The notes under the pieces are model-generated. The model searched no databases. It was given only the letters and a program-made list of their open reading frames with translations, and had not been told where the DNA came from. This document shows positions 13,253 to 16,990 of a stretch of 16,990 nt of DNA, piece after piece. The translations under genes were made by a program, and so were the position numbers. The DNA is from Candidatus Woesearchaeota archaeon (GTDB lineage Archaea > Nanobdellota > Nanobdellia > Woesearchaeales > GW2011-AR4). Location of the stretch: NCBI GenBank assembly GCA_016185815.1, contig JACPMT010000061.1, positions 1-16,990 on the forward strand. Direction: 5' to 3'. Every line of letters starts with the position of its first letter. Positions within the stretch are counted from its first letter, which is position 1.

Positions 13253-13717
13253 TTATATGCCGCAGGTGCTTAACCCTCTTTTCTCAAGGTACTGCTGGTG
13301 GTGCTCCTCTGCCTTGTAGAACTCAGCTGCTTTTGCTATCTCTGTCACTATTTTTGCTTTGTACCTCTTCTGCTGCTCTTCCCTTGATTTGATTGCTGCT
13401 TGCTTCTGCTTCTCATTATGGTAGAATATTGCAGACCTGTATTGTGTCCCCACATCAGGCCCCTGCCGGTTAAGGGTTGTTGGATTATGGTTTTTCCAAA
13501 ACACCTTCAAAAGCTCTTCATAAGGCACAATTTTGGGATCAAATTCAACCTGTACAGCCTCTGCATGCCCCGTTTCATCAGTGCAGACGTCCTCATAGGC
13601 TGGATTTTTTATATGGCCTCCCATGTAGCCGACAGCTGTTGATTTCACTCCCTTTACCTGCCTGAATGCTGCCTCAACATGCCAGAAGCATCCTGCTGCA
13701 AAAGTCGCTTTTTCCAT
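13253..13717 (-). CDS. msrA: Peptide methionine-S-sulfoxide reductase
   Basis: A complete 154-residue MsrA. The catalytic motif GCFW is at residues 9-12 (nucleophile C10), with the usual GHAEAVQVEFDP, FWKNHNPTTLNRQGPDVGTQYRS and EEHHQQYL segments, and a likely resolving Cys at 152 (STCGI). It reduces methionine-S-sulfoxide in proteins, using thioredoxin, in the cytosol. It is somewhat shorter than many bacterial forms because it lacks extensions, as is common in archaea. The residue after GCFW is His rather than the commoner Gly. A TATA box about 31 nt upstream implies an almost leaderless transcript; it diverges from the zinc-ribbon/cold-shock genes. Oxidative-damage repair fits the nearby ogg only loosely. 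Confidence 0.95.
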   Translation of the reverse strand: MEKATFAAGCFWHVEAAFRQVKGVKSTAVGYMGGHIKNPAYEDVCTDETGHAEAVQVEFDPKIVPYEELLKVFWKNHNPTTLNRQGPDVGTQYRSAIFYHNEKQKQAAIKSREEQQKRYKAKIVTEIAKAAEFYKAEEHHQQYLEKRGLSTCGI

Positions 13718-13744
13718 ATTAGCCCGATTGCTGTTAATCTTGTG

Positions 13745-13752
13745 TTTAAATA
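13745..13752 (-). promoter_or_regulatory. TATA box for msrA
   Basis: Minus-strand TATTTAAA is centred about 31 nt before the msrA ATG, predicting a leader of only a few nucleotides. It lies in the 143-nt divergent gap shared with the zinc-ribbon gene. Confidence 0.5.
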
Positions 13753-13818
13753 CTTAATCACTGCAAATGCCGTCATGATGCCCAAAATCACAGAAAATTA
13801 CATTATAAAAAAGAAGCA

Positions 13819-13828
13819 TTTAAAAATA
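13819..13828 (+). promoter_or_regulatory. TATA box for the zinc-ribbon/cold-shock pair
   Basis: TTTAAAAATA is centred about 37 nt before the ATG at 13861, giving a predicted leader of about 10 nt. A second AT-rich element (CATTATAAAA, 13801-13810) is an alternative. Confidence 0.45.
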
Positions 13829-13860
13829 AAAGCACAATATCAAACTTATTTTGGGACTAA

Positions 13861-13986
13861 ATGATAGATTACAAAATTGTCAAGTTTTGCAGGCTGTGCA
13901 AAAAAAGATTTGTGGTGCATAAGGCTGATGCAAAAAAGAATTATTGTGATGAATGCCAGCCAAAAATCAACAAGCAAAGAGATTGA
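13861..13986 (+). CDS. 41-residue zinc-ribbon protein
   Basis: A very short frame from an ATG at 13861 to TGA. Four cysteines form two CxxC knuckles: C10-x2-C13 (FCRLC) and C29-x2-C32 (YCDEC), separated by 15 residues rich in Lys, Arg and hydrophobics. This is a minimal zinc ribbon, the kind of module that binds nucleic acid or a protein partner. It precedes the cold-shock gene by 13 nt, and that gene's ribosome site begins at its stop codon, so the two are almost certainly co-translated. Size and pattern suggest a nucleic-acid-associated helper, but no named family is claimed. It is easily missed because of its length. Confidence 0.68.
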   Translation: MIDYKIVKFCRLCKKRFVVHKADAKKNYCDECQPKINKQRD

Positions 13987-13999
13987 TGAGGAGGAAAAA

Positions 14000-14224
14000 A
14001 TGAAAGGTACAGTAAAGTTCTTCAATGAAATGAAGGGATTCGGGTTTATAGCAGGAGAGGATGGAAAAGAGTATTTTGTGCACAAGACAGGGCTAAATCA
14101 AGGAATGACTCTGCGCGACAACGATTCCGTCACATTCGACGTAGGCCAAGGGGACAGGGGCCCGAAAGCGGTTAATGTAAGTAAAGGTGGCAGTCACTCT
14201 AAAGCAGATGATGACAACGAGTAA
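14000..14224 (+). CDS. Cold-shock domain protein (CspA-like)
   Basis: A 74-residue single cold-shock domain. It begins MKGTVKFFNEMKGFGFI, contains RNP1-like KGFGFI (residues 12-17) and RNP2-like YFVHKT (29-34), and ends with an acidic tail (KADDDNE). Such proteins bind single-stranded RNA and DNA and act as RNA chaperones. The start at 14000 is fixed by a strong GAGGAGG site ending five nt upstream; an in-frame extension to 13877 would run through the zinc-ribbon gene and is not credible. CSD proteins are abundant in bacteria and patchy in archaea, so bacterial ancestry is possible. It is followed by an oligo-T terminator. Confidence 0.93.
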   Translation: MKGTVKFFNEMKGFGFIAGEDGKEYFVHKTGLNQGMTLRDNDSVTFDVGQGDRGPKAVNVSKGGSHSKADDDNE

Positions 14225-14242
14225 AAGAATTCTTTATTAAGA

Positions 14243-14250
14243 TTTTTTTT
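14243..14250 (+). terminator. Oligo-T terminator after the cold-shock gene
   Basis: Eight consecutive T begin 19 nt after the stop, preceded by the 12-bp palindrome AAAGAATTCTTT (14224-14235). It separates the plus-strand pair from the convergent glycyl-tRNA synthetase gene. Confidence 0.5.
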
Positions 14251-14268
14251 ATTTAATTTCTTAAAATA

Positions 14269-15807
14269 TCACTCCACCTTCTTCCCCAACTTTCCCAATT
14301 TCTCCCCATCCATATACTTCTTTAAAACATCTTTCAGTTCAGAAATCTTAACTCTTACCTGTTCCGTCGTATCCCTAGAACGAATTGTCACAGATTCATC
14401 CTCCAAGCTTTCAAAATCAATTGTGACTGTTGCATAAATCCCGGTTTCATCCGCTCTCGCGTACCTTCTTCCGATTGAGCCGCTTAAGTCAAAAGTGCAA
14501 GCCCATTCTTTTTTCATTTCATCATAAACATCTCGTGCCTTCTTTACCAAGTCAGCCTTGTTTGAAACTAAAGGAAAAATTCCTACTTTTATTGGGGCTA
14601 ATTTAGGATGCAGTTTCAATACAACATTGTCCCTTTTCTTGTCATAGCTATATGCATCAAACAAAAATACAAGAAATGCCCTTTCAACTCCCTGAGAAGG
14701 CTCGCATATCACATGAGGCACAATCTTTTTCTTTGTTTCCTCGTCAAATATTGTCAAGTCACTTTTGGAATGCTCCATATGCTTTTTCAGGTCAAAGTCT
14801 GTCCTGTTGCTTAAGCCTTGAAGTTCCTTCCATCCGAATGGAAACTCATATTCCAAATCCCATGTGTCAAGGGCGTAATGGCTAAGCTCGTCCTTTACAT
14901 GCTGCCTTATCCTGAAATGCTCTGCATTTGCTCCAAACTCGACAAACCACTTGTGCATCAATGCAAGCCAGTAGGCATGCCATCTTGTCTTTATTATTTT
15001 TTTATTTAAGCATTGTTTTATTGTTATTTTTTCCATTGCTTTATCGTTTTTTTGCATGTCTGCCGAATAAACGTTCAATTCATAATCAAGCACTTCGTCA
15101 ATGAAATTGCATTCCTCCTGCTTATCAGGATGGACAAAATATTCAATTTCCATCTGCTCAAACTCCCTCATCCTGAAAAGGAAATCCCTTGGAGAAATTT
15201 CGTTCCTGAATGCCTTCCCAATCTGCGCAATGCCGAACGGCAGCTTCAGCCTTGCATTTTCCTGCACAAGCTTGAAATTTGCAAAAATAACCTGCGCTGT
15301 TTCAGGCCTCAAAAATACAGCAGAGCTTGAAGTCTGCACAGGCCCGACATTTGTATTAAACATCAGGTTGAATCTTTTTGGCTCGCCTAAATCAGAGCCG
15401 CATTTTGCGCATCTCAGTTTTTTTTCCTTTAATATTTTTGAAATCTCCTCAAGCTGCATTCCATGTGTTTCTATTTTCAGTTTGTCCTGTATTAGCTGGT
15501 CGCCCCTGAACCTTGACCCGCATTTCCTGCAGTCAACCAAAATGTCTGTGAAGCCGTCAACATGCCCAGAAGCCTTCCAAACCATCGGATGCGTTATAAT
15601 GCTGCCGTCAATTCCGACAACATCGTCCCTTTCCTGCACAAAGGTTTTCCACCACTCCTTCTTTATGTTGTTTTTTAATTCAACTCCCAAATGCCCAAAA
15701 TCATAAAATCCGGCAATGCCTCCGTATATTTCAGAATTGGCATAAACAAAACCTTTCCTTTTGCAGAAAACAGCCATTTCCTCGATTGTCAGTTTAGATT
15801 TGTCCAT
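14269..15807 (-). CDS. glyS: Glycyl-tRNA synthetase, archaeal/eukaryotic single-chain type
   Basis: A 512-residue class II synthetase that charges tRNA-Gly. Motif 2 is FRNEISPRDFLFRMREFEQ (200-218), and motif 3 is about 369-386 (EPSQGVERAFLVFLFDAY). The insertion after motif 1 carries a zinc-site pair of knuckles, C93/C96 and C133/C136. The anticodon-binding domain runs from about 405 to 500 (APIKVGIFPLVSNK; SGSIGRRYARADE). It is the alpha-2 form, not the bacterial alpha-beta form, which supports an archaeal host. The ATG lies 6 nt after the DUF475 stop, so the two genes form a transcription unit. No intein or frame break is seen. Length is on the short side for the family but all core parts are present. 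Confidence 0.96.
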   Translation of the reverse strand: MDKSKLTIEEMAVFCKRKGFVYANSEIYGGIAGFYDFGHLGVELKNNIKKEWWKTFVQERDDVVGIDGSIITHPMVWKASGHVDGFTDILVDCRKCGSRFRGDQLIQDKLKIETHGMQLEEISKILKEKKLRCAKCGSDLGEPKRFNLMFNTNVGPVQTSSSAVFLRPETAQVIFANFKLVQENARLKLPFGIAQIGKAFRNEISPRDFLFRMREFEQMEIEYFVHPDKQEECNFIDEVLDYELNVYSADMQKNDKAMEKITIKQCLNKKIIKTRWHAYWLALMHKWFVEFGANAEHFRIRQHVKDELSHYALDTWDLEYEFPFGWKELQGLSNRTDFDLKKHMEHSKSDLTIFDEETKKKIVPHVICEPSQGVERAFLVFLFDAYSYDKKRDNVVLKLHPKLAPIKVGIFPLVSNKADLVKKARDVYDEMKKEWACTFDLSGSIGRRYARADETGIYATVTIDFESLEDESVTIRSRDTTEQVRVKISELKDVLKKYMDGEKLGKLGKKVE

Positions 15808-15813
15808 TTGATT

Positions 15814-16803
15814 TTATATTTTTAATTTTTTATTTGTATTATTTAATTTTATTGAGTTTTTCCTTTGTTTCTTTTTAATCTTTGCGGAATTCTTAATCTC
15901 TCTGTAAGACTTCCAGAAGAAATACCCGATTATTGCAAATGTTATAACCGGCGAGAACCATTCGGGAATATGCATTCCGAAGCTGTCAGCAAGCATTATG
16001 GTGCCAAGCGCAAGTATAGAGTACATTGCCCCATTTTTAAGGTACTTGTATTTCTTGACATTGTCTATGTTGCTGATTGTAAGCTTCCTTACGACCAAAG
16101 CCCCTATGCCATTGCCTATCAATATTAAAGGTATGGAAAAAGTGAAGGCAAAAGCGCCAAGAATTCCATCAACTGAAAATGTTGCGTCTATGACCTCAAG
16201 GTAGAAAATCTTGCTTATGTCGCTCATGTTTCCAGAGCCTTCAAGCATTTCCCTCTCAGCTTTTTCAGCGTTCTCCTTGAAGCCATGCGTTATAAAGAAG
16301 GCAGTCGAGCCCACAACTGCGCCAAATGCCATAAGGGGGTTAATCTTGATTGCCTGCCATACAATAACTGCCAATAAAACAGATACAACCGCAAAAAACC
16401 AAACCCCTTGCCTTTCAATGAACTTCTCCCCTATCAAGCCATAATGCTTTGGCTCCAGAAATATCCAGTGAAAAAAAAGAAAGATAAGAAAAACGCCGCC
16501 GCCAATCAGCAAAACAGGAGCAGACTGCTCAATAACCTCAGCAACCTTTGGGTCAGAGCTGAACGAGGCAGTTAAAGCACCTATTGCCCCTAAGCTAGGA
16601 TTGCCCATCCATATTATAAGCCATGGCAAAAGCCCCCTTACAAGAAAAACAGCAATCAGAATGCCCCAAATCAAAAACCATCTTCTAGCCTTTTTCGACA
16701 TTGTGCCGAGAACTTCTGCATTGATGATGGCATTATCCACACTAATAATTATCTCAAAAAGGCTAAGCCCAAGAACGATTAATATAATTGAAAAGATGTC
16801 CAT
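15814..16803 (-). CDS. DUF475 / TerC-like integral membrane protein
   Basis: A 329-residue protein with about nine hydrophobic segments. ISVDNAII (20-27) in the first helix and DATFSVDGILGAF (about 204-216) in the second half are the paired acidic membrane motifs of the TerC/DUF475 group, which belongs with LysE-like transporters. Related TerC proteins are linked to metal (manganese) export or tellurite resistance; the substrate of DUF475 is not established. The C-terminal 30 residues are Lys/Asn-rich and cytosolic in character. It is the first gene of a unit with glyS. A TTATTAATAA element 27 nt before the ATG is the probable promoter, giving a leaderless message. Confidence 0.88.
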   Translation of the reverse strand: MDIFSIILIVLGLSLFEIIISVDNAIINAEVLGTMSKKARRWFLIWGILIAVFLVRGLLPWLIIWMGNPSLGAIGALTASFSSDPKVAEVIEQSAPVLLIGGGVFLIFLFFHWIFLEPKHYGLIGEKFIERQGVWFFAVVSVLLAVIVWQAIKINPLMAFGAVVGSTAFFITHGFKENAEKAEREMLEGSGNMSDISKIFYLEVIDATFSVDGILGAFAFTFSIPLILIGNGIGALVVRKLTISNIDNVKKYKYLKNGAMYSILALGTIMLADSFGMHIPEWFSPVITFAIIGYFFWKSYREIKNSAKIKKKQRKNSIKLNNTNKKLKI

Positions 16804-16824
16804 TTCTATTATTATAAATATGAG

Positions 16825-16834
16825 TTATTAATAA
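16825..16834 (-). promoter_or_regulatory. Probable TATA box for the DUF475-glyS unit
   Basis: TTATTAATAA (self-complementary) is centred about 27 nt before the ATG at 16803, the spacing shared by other leaderless genes here. A second AT-rich element (16811-16821) is too close to the ATG to serve. Confidence 0.4.
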
Positions 16835-16865
16835 GTTTTTGCATAGCCTGGCTTTGTCCCAAATC

Positions 16866-16874
16866 TTAAATATA
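16866..16874 (+). promoter_or_regulatory. TATA box of the right-edge gene
   Basis: TTAAATATA predicts a transcript start near 16897, just at the end of the 22-nt inverted repeat 16879-16900. It supports a plus-strand gene that begins at 16911 or 16926. Confidence 0.5.
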
Positions 16875-16878
16875 ACCG

Positions 16879-16900
16879 CTGTTAGTCGTTAGACTAACAG
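16879..16900. repeat. Perfect 9-bp inverted repeat, probable operator
   Basis: CTGTTAGTC and GACTAACAG flank a GTTA spacer. Because it lies between the TATA box and the predicted transcription start, it is better placed as a repressor operator than as an RNA hairpin. The TTAG/CTAA arms recall binding sites of DtxR-type metal regulators, but the match is loose. Confidence 0.5.
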
Positions 16901-16902
16901 GG

Positions 16903-16925
16903 GGTGGACAGTGAAGGTGTCCACC
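16903..16925 (+). repeat. Perfect 8-bp stem-loop at the start codon of the right-edge gene
   Basis: GGTGGACA (16903-16910) pairs with TGTCCACC (16918-16925) around the loop GTGAAGG. In RNA it would bury the GGGGGTG ribosome site and leave the GTG at 16911 in the loop, with the ATG at 16926 directly after the stem. It may control translation. Confidence 0.5.
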
Positions 16926-16990
16926 ATGAAAAACAAAACAGCATTAATAAATAAAATTAAGCTTTTGCTTGGCAGAGCAAAAGCACCAAA
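16926..16990 (+). CDS. Start of an unidentified gene (cut by window edge)
   Basis: The frame from ATG 16926 is open to the window end and reads MKNKTALINKIKLLLGRAKAP, a basic amphipathic start. A GTG at 16911, in frame and behind GGGGGTG, would add VKVST and is a plausible alternative start. About 22 codons are too few to assign a family. The TATA box, operator-like repeat and stem-loop upstream support a genuine, regulated gene. Confidence 0.45.
   Translation, partial: MKNKTALINKIKLLLGRAKAP

Noticed and set aside
13877..13999. N-terminal extension of the cold-shock protein
   Set aside because: The extension overlaps the zinc-ribbon gene in another frame, and a strong ribosome site precedes the internal ATG at 14000.
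13846..14085. 79-codon minus-strand frame opposite the zinc-ribbon/cold-shock pair
   Set aside because: Antisense to two better supported genes.
15101..15706. 201-codon plus-strand frame opposite glyS
   Set aside because: It lies wholly antisense to a well-conserved synthetase and has no recognisable domain or ribosome site.
1..16990. CRISPR array, transposase or tRNA/rRNA gene
   Set aside because: No regularly spaced repeats, no transposase frame with terminal repeats, and no cloverleaf with a GTTCRA T-arm was seen by eye in the gaps.

Overview
The window looks archaeal and most resembles a small-genome DPANN lineage such as Woesearchaeota or Pacearchaeota; that placement is an inference. 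The support is an archaeal/eukaryotic-type single-chain glycyl-tRNA synthetase, adenosylcobalamin-dependent (class II) ribonucleotide reductase, a RIR1-type intein, a MNT/HEPN pair with the archaeal N-terminal extension, AT-rich DNA with TATA-like boxes about 27 bases before many start codons (leaderless first genes), and GGTGA/GAGG ribosome sites before internal genes.

Layout. 1-4493 (minus strand, read right to left): an MntA-HepT type VII toxin-antitoxin pair, a DUF212 (divergent PAP2) membrane protein, an RBBP9-like serine hydrolase, then an MFS exporter, an O-methyltransferase, a DUF457/YbcI-like membrane protein and the first 70 codons of an Ogg-type DNA glycosylase. 4494-5837: a 52-residue ribbon-helix-helix protein (plus strand) and a cysteine-patterned lipoprotein (minus strand). 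5936-13072: a deoxynucleotide-synthesis region with a decayed class II RNR gene, a pterin-carbinolamine dehydratase, a small exported protein, a cob(I)alamin adenosyltransferase, and a full-length nrdJ carrying a 383-residue intein. 13253-14224: msrA, and a zinc-ribbon/cold-shock gene pair. 14269-16803: glycyl-tRNA synthetase and a DUF475/TerC-like membrane protein. At the right edge a plus-strand gene begins behind two perfect inverted repeats.

How the genes fit together. The adenosyltransferase makes the adenosylcobalamin that NrdJ needs, and both lie on the same strand with the RNR upstream. The intact nrdJ is the only gene here with a clearly long leader. That leader holds two palindromes that fit the NrdR-box consensus, with centres 32 bp (about three helical turns) apart and the upstream one over the predicted transcription start. 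The second RNR copy has no such boxes, lacks the ATP cone, has Asp where the catalytic Asn is expected, carries an apparent 8-nt deletion and ends before the C-terminal cysteines, so it is probably a relic.

Most other genes are ordinary housekeeping or accessory genes. The observations most worth a second look are the NrdR-box pair, the intein inserted before a catalytic cysteine, the broken RNR paralogue, the symmetric cysteine spacing of the lipoprotein, the short zinc-ribbon/cold-shock pair, and the paired inverted repeats at the right edge.
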